Shown one piece after another: positions 1 to 9,336 of a DNA stretch of 64,000 bases. This stretch comes from Bacteroidales bacterium (GTDB lineage Bacteria > Bacteroidota > Bacteroidia > Bacteroidales > UBA932). The number at the start of each line of letters is the position of its first letter. The stretch's first letter is position 1. The position numbers and the translations under genes are program-made. The notes under the pieces are model-generated. The model was not told the DNA's origin and made no database searches. It saw only the letters and a program-made list of their open reading frames with translations. The stretch is from positions 1-64,000 of the forward strand of contig JAFRUH010000021.1 in NCBI GenBank assembly GCA_017438975.1, given 5' to 3'.

Positions 1-1178
1 GAAAGCGGAGTGACGTCGAGCAGGAGGACATCCTTGACGTCGCCTGCGAGGACGCCGCCCTGGATCGAAGCGCCGATAGCGACGACTTCGTCCGGATTGA
101 CGCTCTTGTTCGGTTCCTTGCCGAAGAAGTTCTTGACGAGTTCCTGGACGTAAGGGATACGGGTCGAACCGCCGACGAGGAGAACCTCGTCAATGTCGGA
201 CGGCTGCAGGCCGGCATCCTTGAGCGCCTGGCGGCACGGGCCGATGGTGCGCTGGAAGAGAGCGTCGGAAAGCTGCTCGAACTTGGCCCGGGTGAGGGTC
301 TTGACGAGGTGCTTCGGAACACCGTCGACCGGCATGATATACGGCAGGTTGATGTCCGCGGAGGTCTGGTTGGAGAGTTCGATCTTCGCCTTCTCGGCCG
401 CTTCCTTCAGTCTCTGGAGGGCCATTGGGTCCTTCCTGAGGTCGATTCCACCGTTCTCGGAGGCGAATTCCTGGGCCAGCCAGTCGATGATGACCTGGTC
501 GAAATCGTCACCGCCGAGGTGGGTGTCGCCGTTGGTTGACTTGACTTCGAAGACGCCGCTTCCGAGCTCGAGGATCGAGATATCGAAAGTACCGCCGCCG
601 AGGTCATAGACAGCGACCTTCATATCCTTGTCTTTCTTGTCGAGACCATAGGCGAGGGCGGCTGCGGTCGGCTCATTGATGATACGCTTGACGTCGAGTC
701 CGGCGATCTTGCCGGCTTCCTTGGTCGCCTGGCGCTGGGAGTCGGAGAAGTAAGCCGGGACGGTGATGACAGCTTCGGTAACTTCTTGACGGAGATAGTC
801 TTCGGCGGTCTTCTTCATTTTCTGGAGAATCATGGCGGAGATCTCCTGCGGGGTATAGAGCTTGCCGTTGATGTCCACTCTCGGGGTATTGTTGTCCCCG
901 CGGGTCACCTTGTACGGCATACGGCTGACCTCAGTGTTGACCTGGTCGTACGTTTCGCCCATGAAACGCTTGATGGAGAAAACGGTGTTGTTCGGATTGG
1001 TGATCGCCTGACGCTTGGCCGGGTTACCGATCTTCCTTTCACCGCCGTCAGTGAACGCGACGACCGAAGGTGTCGTGCGCTGACCTTCGTTATTGATGAT
1101 GACGGTAGGCTGGTTGCCTTCCATGACTGCGACACACGAATTGGTTGTGCCGAGGTCGATTCCGATGATTTTACCCAT
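1..1178 (-). CDS. dnaK: Molecular chaperone DnaK (Hsp70), N-terminal 392 codons, cut by the window edge
   Basis: The reverse strand encodes a protein starting [15 protein letters not shown], the phosphate-1 loop of the Hsp70 actin-like ATPase domain. It reads in one frame to the left edge, where it ends at [20 protein letters not shown], the linker between the nucleotide-binding and substrate-binding domains. About 392 of the usual ~640 residues are therefore present, and the peptide-binding domain and lid lie outside. DnaK is a cytosolic ATP-dependent folding chaperone working with DnaJ and GrpE; neither partner is in the window. The ATG at 1178 is the only start giving the canonical N-terminus. 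Upstream there is no TAnnTTTG element; two palindromes occupy that region (1227-1261). Identification is essentially certain. Confidence 0.97.
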   Translation of the reverse strand, partial: MGKIIGIDLGTTNSCVAVMEGNQPTVIINNEGQRTTPSVVAFTDGGERKIGNPAKRQAITNPNNTVFSIKRFMGETYDQVNTEVSRMPYKVTRGDNNTPRVDINGKLYTPQEISAMILQKMKKTAEDYLRQEVTEAVITVPAYFSDSQRQATKEAGKIAGLDVKRIINEPTAAALAYGLDKKDKDMKVAVYDLGGGTFDISILELGSGVFEVKSTNGDTHLGGDDFDQVIIDWLAQEFASENGGIDLRKDPMALQRLKEAAEKAKIELSNQTSADINLPYIMPVDGVPKHLVKTLTRAKFEQLSDALFQRTIGPCRQALKDAGLQPSDIDEVLLVGGSTRIPYVQELVKNFFGKEPNKSVNPDEVVAIGASIQGGVLAGDVKDVLLLDVTPL

Positions 1179-1221
1179 AATATCTTTTGTTTTTATTGTC
1201 CGTTTGACGTTTCCCCTTTTA

Positions 1222-1261
1222 TCGAACTTTGTGCCAAAGGGCCCTTCCTGCCAAATTGTCA
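1222..1261 (-). promoter_or_regulatory. Probable dnaK control region with two palindromes
   Basis: Between dnaK and the divergent S15 gene are two short inverted repeats. The first is CTTTG-TGC-CAAAG at 1227-1239. The second is TGCCAAATTGTCA at 1249-1261, with arms TGnCAA/TTGnCA. Read toward dnaK, the stretch at 1222-1238 is TTTGGCACAAAGTTCGA. This resembles a GG-N10-GC sigma-54 type element but has a mismatch in the second doublet. The housekeeping TAnnTTTG box is absent on the dnaK side. A stress-specific promoter or repressor site is an inference. Confidence 0.35.
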
Positions 1262-1286
1262 TACATCAGAATCCGTCCCTTCCGCA

Positions 1287-1315
1287 TTGAATGACAGGAT
1301 TATTTTCTATATTTG
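1287..1315 (+). promoter_or_regulatory. Promoter of the S15-GH36-CotH operon
   Basis: TATATTTG at 1308-1315 matches the Bacteroidetes -7 box TAnnTTTG, with a weak TTG at 1287-1289 about 18 bases upstream. The start codon of the S15 gene is at 1321, only six bases after the box, so transcription should begin at or next to the ATG. Confidence 0.6.
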
Positions 1316-1320
1316 TATGT

Positions 1321-3156
1321 ATGAACCCGGTAAAGAAATTTCTGCTCGTCTTTCCGCTCCTGCTCGTTGGAGCAGCGGCCTTCGCGCGGGAAATCACGCG
1401 AGAGTGGCTCGAAGAAAACTATGTCAAGACTGAGACCTATATTACCATGCGCGACGGGATCCGCCTGCATACGGCCGTCTATGAACCGAAGGACGCGGAT
1501 CCGCATCCCCTTATCCTCCTCCGGACCCCGTACGGGCTTGCCCCTTACGGAGAGAAGATCAGCGGAACCCTGACCTCCTGGATGTCCGTTTTCGCCGCAA
1601 ACCTGTATATCATCGTCTTCCAGAGCGTCCGCGGGACCTACCTGAGCGAGGGAAAGTTCGTCAACATCCGTCCCCTGAAGAGTCCGGAGGCTCCATGGAG
1701 CGATACCGACGAGGCGACCGACACCTATGATACGGCCGAATGGCTGATGGACCATACCCGCTGCAGCGGGTCCATCGGGGTCAAAGGCGTCTCCTATCCG
1801 GGGTTCTACGCGACCATGGCCGCCTTCTCGGGCCATCCCGCCGTCAAGGCCGTTTCCCCCCAGGCCCCCGTCACGGACTGGTGGAAGGGGGATGACATCC
1901 ACCATAACGGCATCCCGATGCTCGACATCTACGGTTTTGCCGCCTCCTTCTTCCGCGAGCGCGGGGAACCGGCGCCCCACGGGAACCCTTCCCTGATCCA
2001 TTATGACAAGAACATCTACTCCTATTTCATGGAAAGGCCTGATTTTCTTGTTCTTACGGAGAATTTCGGGGAACGGGTCCCGTATTGGGAGACCATCCTT
2101 TCCCACCCCGACTATGACGAGTACTGGAAGAGCGTCAGCGTGACGGGCCAGATCCGGGACATCGTGCCGGCCGTGATGGTCGTCGGAGGAAGTTACGATG
2201 CGGAGGATTGCTACGGCGCCATTGAAACCTACCGGGCGATCCGGGAGCGCTCGCCCCGCACCGAGGCGTATTTCGTCTATGGCCCCTGGTCCCACGGCGG
2301 CTGGCGGGATCTCCGGTACAACGGGCTCGGAGACTCCTATTTCGGTGAAGGTATGACGGATTATTTCCTGGAAGAAATTGAATATCCGTTCTTTGCATGG
2401 TATCTCGAAGGGAAGGGCGTCCGTCCCCCTGCCGTCCGGATCCTCCCTTCCCGTGCGATGAACGGCTCCACCCCGTACCGGACGGAATCCGATTGGGAAT
2501 CGCCCGCCGCCTGGCCTCCGGCCGGGGCTTTTCCGCAGCGGTACCGTCTCGACGGCGGATCCCTGGTCGGCCCTTCCGTTTCCGCGATGGTTCTCCGCTT
2601 CCGGAAATATGTCTCCGATCCGTCTTCGCCGGTTCCCTATCTCAATCCGGCCAAGATTACGGACGGGAACAACAAGAATTACATGGCGGCGGACCAGCGT
2701 TTCGCTTCGAAGCGGAAGGATGTCCTGACCTATGTGTCGAATCCGCTCAAGACCGGCATGCTTGCCGAAGGACCCGTCCGGGTCAGTCTCGAGGTATCCG
2801 TCTCGACGACGGATGCGGACTTCTTCGTCAAGGTGATCGACGTCCGGCCTGACGGCTATCAGATGATGGTCCGGGGCGATGGGATGCGCGCCCGCTACCG
2901 GAAGGGGGGGGATGCTCCCGAGCCGCTCGTCCCCGGGGAGAAGACCCGCATCGAATTCACCCTCAATGATATCGCCCATTACTTCGGGGAGGGCCACAAG
3001 ATCATGGTCCAGGTCCAGTCCAGCTGTTTCCCCCTGATGGCCATGTCCCCGCAGTTCTTCCAGGAAAATCCCTACCGGGTTCCCTTCTCGGAGTACCGGA
3101 AGGCCGAAATCAAAGTCTACAACGATTCATGGATCGAAATACCGATAATTCAATAA
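1321..3156 (+). CDS. Exported CocE/NonD-type alpha/beta hydrolase (peptidase S15 family)
   Basis: A 611-residue protein with a signal peptide (MNPVKKFLLVF... cleaved near AFA). It is followed by the S15/CocE alpha/beta-hydrolase domain (about residues 40-330) and a C-terminal jelly-roll domain typical of X-Pro dipeptidyl-peptidase and CocE esterases. The nucleophile motif GVSYPG matches GxSYxG, VGGSYDAEDCY holds the likely acid Asp, and GPWSHGG the His. Family members cleave acyl or amide bonds in small esters and Xaa-Pro peptides; the substrate here cannot be predicted. An in-frame ATG ten codons upstream exists, but the start at 1321 gives a clean signal peptide and follows the promoter. 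It is the first gene of an operon with GH36 four bases downstream. Confidence 0.88.
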   Translation: MNPVKKFLLVFPLLLVGAAAFAREITREWLEENYVKTETYITMRDGIRLHTAVYEPKDADPHPLILLRTPYGLAPYGEKISGTLTSWMSVFAANLYIIVFQSVRGTYLSEGKFVNIRPLKSPEAPWSDTDEATDTYDTAEWLMDHTRCSGSIGVKGVSYPGFYATMAAFSGHPAVKAVSPQAPVTDWWKGDDIHHNGIPMLDIYGFAASFFRERGEPAPHGNPSLIHYDKNIYSYFMERPDFLVLTENFGERVPYWETILSHPDYDEYWKSVSVTGQIRDIVPAVMVVGGSYDAEDCYGAIETYRAIRERSPRTEAYFVYGPWSHGGWRDLRYNGLGDSYFGEGMTDYFLEEIEYPFFAWYLEGKGVRPPAVRILPSRAMNGSTPYRTESDWESPAAWPPAGAFPQRYRLDGGSLVGPSVSAMVLRFRKYVSDPSSPVPYLNPAKITDGNNKNYMAADQRFASKRKDVLTYVSNPLKTGMLAEGPVRVSLEVSVSTTDADFFVKVIDVRPDGYQMMVRGDGMRARYRKGGDAPEPLVPGEKTRIEFTLNDIAHYFGEGHKIMVQVQSSCFPLMAMSPQFFQENPYRVPFSEYRKAEIKVYNDSWIEIPIIQ

Positions 3157-3160
3157 CACG

Positions 3161-5404
3161 ATGAAAAGAATCCTTCTCCTGGCGGCGGCCGTCCTTCTTG
3201 CCGTCGTTCCCTCCGCAGCGCGGAAAACCAAGAAAGCGGCTCCGAAAGAGCATCAGGTCGTCGAAATCCCGAAGATCGCCCCGCAGGTGATCGCCATCGA
3301 GACCGACCACAGCCAGCTGGTGCTGCTCGCCCGCCCGAACGGTGTCCTCCATACCTGCCATTACGGAGCGAAAATCGCGGATCCCGGCCAGTTCCTGGAC
3401 TATGATGTCCGCAAGGGAAGCGAATACGGGAAGGGTCCCATGACCTATCCCGCCCAGGGAGGCGCCTATGCCAACGAACCGGCGCTGAGCGTCCGCTATG
3501 CCGACGGATCCCGGAATACCGAACTCTATTACGTCTCCCACGAGGTCCGGAACAAAGGGAATGTCGTGACGACGACGGTCAGGATGAAAGATTACGTGAC
3601 CCTCCTCGAAGTCAGCCTGGTCTACGACGCCTGCCGGAAAGAGGATGTCATCCTTTCCCACGCGGAGATCACCAATGCCGGGAAAGAGCCCGTCGAACTG
3701 ATCGATTACGCTTCCTCCTCGCTGTACCTCAATGCAGACAACTATCTGCTGACCAGCACCTACGGCGACTGGGCGGCGGAAATGCAGGTCGAACGGGAAG
3801 TACTCCGCCACAACATCAAGGTCATCGAGACGAAGCGCGGTACCCAGGCGACCCAGTGGAACAATCCATCCTTCATGCTGAGCCTCAATACGGATTCCTT
3901 CAGCGAGACGGACGGGGAAGTGATCGCCGGATCGCTTGCCTGGAGCGGCAATTTCCGCCTCAGTTTCGAGAAGGATGTCGCCCATTGCCTGAACATCGTG
4001 GCGGGAATCAATCCCTATTCCTCCGAGTATCCGCTCGCTCCCGGGGCGACCTTCGTGACCCCCGACATGATCTGGACCTGGTCCGGAAAGGGCGCTGGAC
4101 AGGCGACGCGGAATCTTCACGCCTGGGCCCGTAATTACGGGGTCTATGCCGGCGGACAGATTACCCCGACCCTTCTGAACAGCTGGGAGGGAGCCTATTT
4201 CACTTTCACGACCGAAACCCTCCTGAAGATGATCGACGATGCGGCCGCGATGGGTCTCGAGATGTTCGTCCTGGATGACGGATGGTTCGCGATGGACTAT
4301 CCGCGGAACAGTGACAAGCAGGGCCTCGGAGACTGGGAGGTCAATACCAGGAAGATTCCCGAGGGAATCGATTATCTTGCCTCCTATGCCCATTCCAAGG
4401 GCCTCAAGTTCGGAATCTGGATCGAACCGGAGATGGTCAATCCCAAGAGCAACCTGGCCCAGGCCCATCCGGACTGGGTGGTCCGTTCCGAGGGAAGGGC
4501 GATCCTCCAGGCCCGGAACCAGTGGCTCCTCGACCTGACCAATCCCGAAGTCCAGGACTTTGTGTACGGGATTTTCGACAATACGATGAGCCTTGCGCCG
4601 AACATCGATTACATCAAGTTCGACAGCAACCGCTCGGTCATGAGCATGGGCTCCGATTACCTCGGGAAGGAGCAGAGCCGATTCTATGTGGACTATGTCC
4701 AGGGCCTGTACAATGTCATGCGTCGCGTCCGTGAAAAGTATCCGGATACGATCGTCCAGTGCTGCTCTTCGGGCGGAAGCCGGGTCGACTACGGCTCGCT
4801 GAAGTATTTCAACGAGTACTGGACGAGCGATGATACAGACGCGATGGAGCGGGTCAAGATTCAGTACGGCACCTCGCTATTCTATCCGGCCTGCACGATG
4901 GGATCCCACGTCTCCGACGTGCCGAACCACCAGACCGGCAACGTGACGCCGCTGAAGTTCCGCTTCGACATCGCCGCCGCCGGCCGGCTCGGGATGGAAC
5001 TCCAGCCGAAGAACCTTTCCGAAGCGGACCGCGCCCTCGCCGACCGCTGCATCCGCTCCTACAAGTCCTACCGCGACCTGGTGTTCAAGGGAGACCTGTA
5101 CCGCCTGGCTTCGCCGTACGACAGTGATTATTATGCATTCATGTATGTTGCTGAGGACCGCTCCCGTGCCGTCGTATATCTCTATTCGACGAATTACCTG
5201 AACCGGCAGGTCACGACGAAGACCTTCCGTCTCCAGGGTCTCGACCCCGCCCGGAAGTACCGGGTGACGGAACTGAACGTCGACAAATCCTGCTTCACCG
5301 GGAACGGGAAGGCCTATTCGGGAGACTACCTCATGGGAGGCGGATTCACCCCTCAGATTTTCAAGACCTTCGCCAGCGCCATTTTCTATCTTGAGGCTCA
5401 ATAA
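3161..5404 (+). CDS. Exported GH36 alpha-galactosidase
   Basis: A 747-residue protein with a signal peptide (MKRILLLAAAVLLAVV) and the full GH36 layout: N-terminal beta-supersandwich, central TIM barrel (about residues 335-650), C-terminal beta domain. Landmarks are FVLDDGWF, GIWIEPEMVNP, nucleophile Asp488 in YIKFDSNR, CCSSGGSR, and the acid/base Asp near 557 in WTSDDTDA. The usual family nucleophile motif is KWDMNR, so the Trp and Met here are replaced by Phe and Ser. It should release terminal alpha-1,6-galactose from raffinose-type oligosaccharides or galactomannan in the periplasm. The start lies four bases after the S15 stop and the CotH gene starts three bases after its end, implying one transcript. 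Confidence 0.93.
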   Translation: MKRILLLAAAVLLAVVPSAARKTKKAAPKEHQVVEIPKIAPQVIAIETDHSQLVLLARPNGVLHTCHYGAKIADPGQFLDYDVRKGSEYGKGPMTYPAQGGAYANEPALSVRYADGSRNTELYYVSHEVRNKGNVVTTTVRMKDYVTLLEVSLVYDACRKEDVILSHAEITNAGKEPVELIDYASSSLYLNADNYLLTSTYGDWAAEMQVEREVLRHNIKVIETKRGTQATQWNNPSFMLSLNTDSFSETDGEVIAGSLAWSGNFRLSFEKDVAHCLNIVAGINPYSSEYPLAPGATFVTPDMIWTWSGKGAGQATRNLHAWARNYGVYAGGQITPTLLNSWEGAYFTFTTETLLKMIDDAAAMGLEMFVLDDGWFAMDYPRNSDKQGLGDWEVNTRKIPEGIDYLASYAHSKGLKFGIWIEPEMVNPKSNLAQAHPDWVVRSEGRAILQARNQWLLDLTNPEVQDFVYGIFDNTMSLAPNIDYIKFDSNRSVMSMGSDYLGKEQSRFYVDYVQGLYNVMRRVREKYPDTIVQCCSSGGSRVDYGSLKYFNEYWTSDDTDAMERVKIQYGTSLFYPACTMGSHVSDVPNHQTGNVTPLKFRFDIAAAGRLGMELQPKNLSEADRALADRCIRSYKSYRDLVFKGDLYRLASPYDSDYYAFMYVAEDRSRAVVYLYSTNYLNRQVTTKTFRLQGLDPARKYRVTELNVDKSCFTGNGKAYSGDYLMGGGFTPQIFKTFASAIFYLEAQ

Positions 5405-5407
5405 GGG

Positions 5408-7633
5408 ATGAAACGCGCGTCAGGGCTCTTGGTATTGTGGGCGGGAATCCTGCTCCTCTCCTGCAGCCGGGATGAAATCTCGGTTCGGGAGGGCTTTCCC
5501 ATGCCCGGGTCTTTCACCGCCGGTTACGGCGATATGACCGACTACCACGGCCCCTGGCAGCAGGGAGACGCCATCTCCGTCTTCGGGTTGTCGACGCCCG
5601 TGACCTATCTTTTCGACGCCGGAAAATATGAATTCGTGGCAGGAGAAGTCTCCGTTCCGGGAGAAGGGATTCCCGACCGTTATTATGCACTCTCCCCTAA
5701 GGCACCAGGGGCCTATTCCGGACCGGGCTCCTTCCACGTCACCATCCCCGGCCGACAGATCTACTGCGGTAAACTTGTGGATCCGAACGCCAACATCCTC
5801 GTCGCCGTGACGGAGTCCGCCAGGGATTCCCGCCTGGTATTCCATGCTGCCGTCGGCTATCTGAAAGTCCGGGTCTCCGGCAAGGACCGTATCACCTCGC
5901 TGACCCTGTCGGGCAACCGCGAGGAAGCCCTGTCCGGAGCGGCGGAACTGACCGCCCCCGGAGGCGGAACCCCGACCCTGACGCTGACGGGTACCGGCAA
6001 GCTCATCACCCTGGATGTCGGGGCGGGCGGAATCGTGCCGGAAGATGGGGGAAGCGATTTTGTCTTCTGCCTGCCTCCCATGACCTTCGCTGAAGGCTAT
6101 ACGGTCACCTGCCAGACGACGGGCGGACCGGTCATCATCCGGGAAACCTCTCCGGTTGCCATTACTGCCGGTCGGGTGGCAGAGGTGGCCCCGGCCGGGA
6201 GCGGAACCTCTTTCACGACTTTCGGCCTCCGTACGGAGAGCGGACAGATCTATCTTGCCGAGGATCTCCTCGGTCCCGATATCACCGTCTGTGTCCCGAG
6301 GGGAACGGACCTGAAGCGGCTCACCCCGGTCTTCTCCCACGACGGGATGGCCGTCACCCGGGACGATGCGGCGGTTGAAAGCGGTTCTTCCGCCTTCAAT
6401 TTCAACTCCGCGCTTTATTTCTCCGTCAAGTCCACCATGGGTACATCCAAGCCGTACCTGATCCATGTCGTCGATGTCGATCTGCCGGTCGTCTATGTCT
6501 CGACCCCCGGCCACAAGGAGATCGCAGACCGGGAAACCTGGATCCCGAGCACGACCTTCATCATCAGGGACACCGACCAGACCCGGATCGACTACGGGGC
6601 CGCTTCCGTCAAGGGCCGTGGGAACGCGTCGTGGAGCCGGCCCAAGAAATCGTACGGGATCAAGCTCGGCGTAAAGCCGAAGGACCAGGGGGTCCTGGGC
6701 CTGCCCGGACACAAGCGCTGGTGCCTGATCGCCGTCCAGTGGGGTTATCTCGGAAACAGCGTCGGATACGAGTTGGCACGGAGGACCCTCTCGTTCGACT
6801 GGCAGCCCCACGGACGCCACGTCGAACTCGTCCTGAACGGCAAACACGTGGGAACCTACGTTCTCGCGGAGCAGATCCGCATCGACAAGAACCGGGTCAA
6901 CATCAAGTCGATGGGACCGGAAGACATCACGGAGCCGAAGATCAGCGGCGGCTACCTCCTTACCTACGACCGGACGTTCAACGATCCCGTCCGTTTCCGG
7001 TCCAAGTATTTCAACATGCCGGTCATGGTCAAGGATCCGGACGATGACGACATCGTTCCGCAGCAGATTGCATGGATCGAGAACTACATCAACGAGATGG
7101 AAGCGTCCATGAAGGACGACGCCCGCTTTGCGAAGAGGGAGTACGCGAACTACCTGGATGTCGATACCTATATCGATATGTGGTTCGTCTGGGAATTGGC
7201 CGGGGCGACGGGCTCGAAGCCGAACGGAACGCCCGACTTCGCTGGCCCGAACAGCATCTGGTTCCACAAGGACCGCAACGGGAAGCTGAAGGCCGGGCCC
7301 TGCTGGGATTTCGATTCCTATCTCTTCTCGAACCAGAAAATAATCTGCACCACCGCCCAATATTACGGGCGCCTGTTCGAGGACCCGGCGTTCCGGGCCC
7401 GTGTCAAGGAAAAATGGCCTGAATTCAGGGCCTCGGTGGAGGGAAACGGCCGCTATGCCACGCCCATCACGACCTTCATCGACTCCTGCGAAACTGTCGT
7501 CCGCTATTCAGCCGAGCGGAACCGTAAGATGTGGACCTGGACGTTCTACGAACTGGCGTCGGAATACAAGACCATCCGCACCGGGTTGCCGGCGAAGATG
7601 GACTTCCTTGAGAAATATATCAATTCCCTGTAA
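5408..7633 (+). CDS. CotH-domain surface lipoprotein with N-terminal fimbrillin-like region
   Basis: A 741-residue protein with a lipoprotein signal (lipobox LLSC). Residues about 25-265 are beta-rich and resemble fimbrillin/Mfa-like domains. Residues about 275-355 look like a small Ig-like (DUF5018-type) domain. Residues about 360-741 form a CotH kinase-like domain with KGRGNASWSR, VLNGKHVGTYVLAEQIRIDKN and GPCWDFDSY. CotH proteins are atypical kinases that phosphorylate proteins in Bacillus spores; in Bacteroidetes they occur as exported proteins of unknown substrate, often beside glycan-degradation genes. It is the last gene of the S15-GH36 operon and converges on DUF975 with 10 bases between stops. 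The domain call is good; the function is open. Confidence 0.82.
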   Translation: MKRASGLLVLWAGILLLSCSRDEISVREGFPMPGSFTAGYGDMTDYHGPWQQGDAISVFGLSTPVTYLFDAGKYEFVAGEVSVPGEGIPDRYYALSPKAPGAYSGPGSFHVTIPGRQIYCGKLVDPNANILVAVTESARDSRLVFHAAVGYLKVRVSGKDRITSLTLSGNREEALSGAAELTAPGGGTPTLTLTGTGKLITLDVGAGGIVPEDGGSDFVFCLPPMTFAEGYTVTCQTTGGPVIIRETSPVAITAGRVAEVAPAGSGTSFTTFGLRTESGQIYLAEDLLGPDITVCVPRGTDLKRLTPVFSHDGMAVTRDDAAVESGSSAFNFNSALYFSVKSTMGTSKPYLIHVVDVDLPVVYVSTPGHKEIADRETWIPSTTFIIRDTDQTRIDYGAASVKGRGNASWSRPKKSYGIKLGVKPKDQGVLGLPGHKRWCLIAVQWGYLGNSVGYELARRTLSFDWQPHGRHVELVLNGKHVGTYVLAEQIRIDKNRVNIKSMGPEDITEPKISGGYLLTYDRTFNDPVRFRSKYFNMPVMVKDPDDDDIVPQQIAWIENYINEMEASMKDDARFAKREYANYLDVDTYIDMWFVWELAGATGSKPNGTPDFAGPNSIWFHKDRNGKLKAGPCWDFDSYLFSNQKIICTTAQYYGRLFEDPAFRARVKEKWPEFRASVEGNGRYATPITTFIDSCETVVRYSAERNRKMWTWTFYELASEYKTIRTGLPAKMDFLEKYINSL

Positions 7634-7643
7634 GACGGACGGA

Positions 7644-8336
7644 TCAGAAACCGTCGTATTCGGCCTTGACGTCTTCGTAGAAGGCGGCCGTCGCCGTGGA
7701 CATATACGGCGTCAGCCAGAGGAAACCGATCCCGAGGGTCAGGAGGCAGAGGATTCCCCATCCGATGAAACTCAGGTACAGGTAGAAGAGGTCGAACTTA
7801 TGGCCCTTCATCATAGCCCGGCTGCGGTCGATCGCGTCGTTGGCGGACAGTTCCGGATTCTCCTCGAGGATATACGGGGTCATGGCGTAGGAGAAGGCCT
7901 TGACGATACCCGGGATGATGAAAAGGAACGACCAGAGGATGATGAAGATGTACATCAGGAGATAACCCCAGACCTTGTGCAGATAATTCTTGAAAGTGAT
8001 GGAGAACATATTTTCCGTCAAGTTGTTCTCCCCGTTGACGAGGAGGCGGCGGAACGCGTTCAGGAATCCGATGATGAGCGGGAACAGCAGGAAGACGCCG
8101 GCGAGGGTCGTGATGCCTGAATAGCCGGCCATCTGGCGATACAGGTCCATCACTCCGGCCAGATCGGAAGGATCCATGGACTGCAGCGTACTGCCCATCG
8201 AGATCTGGGAGTAGACGGTCGGGGAGTAGAAGACAAGTTCGATCAGGAGGAAGACGACCGTCACGAGGACGGCAGGCGCCCAGTTGCCCTTCAGGGCTCC
8301 GAGAGCCGCATTTTTGTAATCTTGGTTCGTTTTCAT
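7644..8336 (-). CDS. DUF975 family integral membrane protein
   Basis: A 230-residue polytopic membrane protein starting MKTNQDYKNAALGALKGNW, the typical DUF975 opening. Hydrophobic segments lie near residues 20-40, 80-105, 130-155 and 185-215. DUF975 proteins have no established biochemical role. It starts six bases after the glsB stop and so probably belongs to the glsA-glsB transcript, suggesting a membrane- or lipid-related job (inference). The C-terminus DVKAEYDGF is cytosolic-looking. Confidence 0.8.
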   Translation of the reverse strand: MKTNQDYKNAALGALKGNWAPAVLVTVVFLLIELVFYSPTVYSQISMGSTLQSMDPSDLAGVMDLYRQMAGYSGITTLAGVFLLFPLIIGFLNAFRRLLVNGENNLTENMFSITFKNYLHKVWGYLLMYIFIILWSFLFIIPGIVKAFSYAMTPYILEENPELSANDAIDRSRAMMKGHKFDLFYLYLSFIGWGILCLLTLGIGFLWLTPYMSTATAAFYEDVKAEYDGF

Positions 8337-8342
8337 ATCGTA

Positions 8343-9329
8343 TCAGCGTTTTTTCCAGAGTGCGATCCGTCTCTTGAGCCCCTCGATATGGGACGTGTGT
8401 GATTCGGGAATCTTTAGGTGACGGTTGATCTTTTCCGGATGGAGCTCGTCAAAGGCGAGCAGGATGCCGGAGTCGATGATATCCCCGAAGTCGTAGTTGA
8501 TTCCGGTCCCGAAATAGAGCATGGTCGGGGACATGTTCATGTACGTGTTGACGAGCGGGGGAATGTTGACCCCGTATTTCTGGATTTCCCTCTTGAGGAT
8601 CTTGTAGTCCTCCTTGAAGTCCTTTTCGGTGAAGACGTCCTTGAACTTCTTGGAATCCCCGATCTTGACCGGATTCTTGGTTACGATCCATTTCTCCTTG
8701 CGGGTCCCGAAATGCTTCCGGAGGAAGAAGAGCAGCATCTGGAGGGCTTCCTTCGGGAAAGAGGGGTAGATTGTCATCTTTCCGAAGAAGTATTTCATCC
8801 GGTCGCCGTAGAGGAGGATCAGGGACGCCACCCCGTCAAAGAGATTGTCCAGCGCATAGAGGCTCTTGCTGTCCTCCCGGGTGCTCTGGTATTCGAGAGC
8901 GACGAAGGATCGGCTGAGTTCGATCGTCTGCAGAATCTTCTCTTTCAGGAATTTATGGGTGAAAGTAAACATATGGGAAGACGGGGTGATCGGCTGCCCG
9001 TCATGGTCATACATGAAATCGTCGCCCAGGACGAAACGGTAGCCGCCGACGATGCATTCCGCATCCGGATCCCACAGGACCATCTGTTTGTAGCGGAAAG
9101 CGGGGTCGAGGTCGAATTCATCCAGGTCCGTCGGCTTTCCGGAGCCGCCGCCGTATTCGCGGAATGCCATTTCACGGAGCCGCCCGACCTCGAGGAGGAC
9201 GTTCGGGGCCGTCTGGTTGTCGACGATGTAGATTTTGTTGCCGGCCCGGTTGGTGTCGCGGAAAAACACCTCCTGTGTCAGTTCGGCTTTCAACAATTCT
9301 TTGTCAACCGGAGCAATCAGTTCTTCCAT
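8343..9329 (-). CDS. glsB: GNAT-type N-acyltransferase, probable glycine N-acyltransferase for glycine lipids
   Basis: A 328-residue protein of the OlsB/hemolysin-like acyltransferase family (PlsC partner type) found across Bacteroidetes. It starts MEELIAPVDKELLKAELTQE; longer upstream reading extends into glsA and is rejected. Visible segments include LLEVGRLREMAFREYGGGSGK, a substrate-region signature of the family, and IELSRSFVALEYQ. In Bacteroides thetaiotaomicron the homologous GlsB transfers a 3-hydroxy acyl chain to glycine, the first step to N-acyloxyacyl glycine lipids; activity here is inferred from family and context. It follows glsA by seven bases, the same pairing as in Bacteroides. 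Cytosolic or membrane-associated, using acyl-ACP. Confidence 0.8.
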   Translation of the reverse strand: MEELIAPVDKELLKAELTQEVFFRDTNRAGNKIYIVDNQTAPNVLLEVGRLREMAFREYGGGSGKPTDLDEFDLDPAFRYKQMVLWDPDAECIVGGYRFVLGDDFMYDHDGQPITPSSHMFTFTHKFLKEKILQTIELSRSFVALEYQSTREDSKSLYALDNLFDGVASLILLYGDRMKYFFGKMTIYPSFPKEALQMLLFFLRKHFGTRKEKWIVTKNPVKIGDSKKFKDVFTEKDFKEDYKILKREIQKYGVNIPPLVNTYMNMSPTMLYFGTGINYDFGDIIDSGILLAFDELHPEKINRHLKIPESHTSHIEGLKRRIALWKKR

Positions 9330-9336
9330 AATGCTG

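Noticed and set aside
5420-7360. A 646-codon open frame on the - strand
   Set aside because: Antisense shadow of the CotH gene, no motif or signal, composition typical of reversed GC-rich codons.
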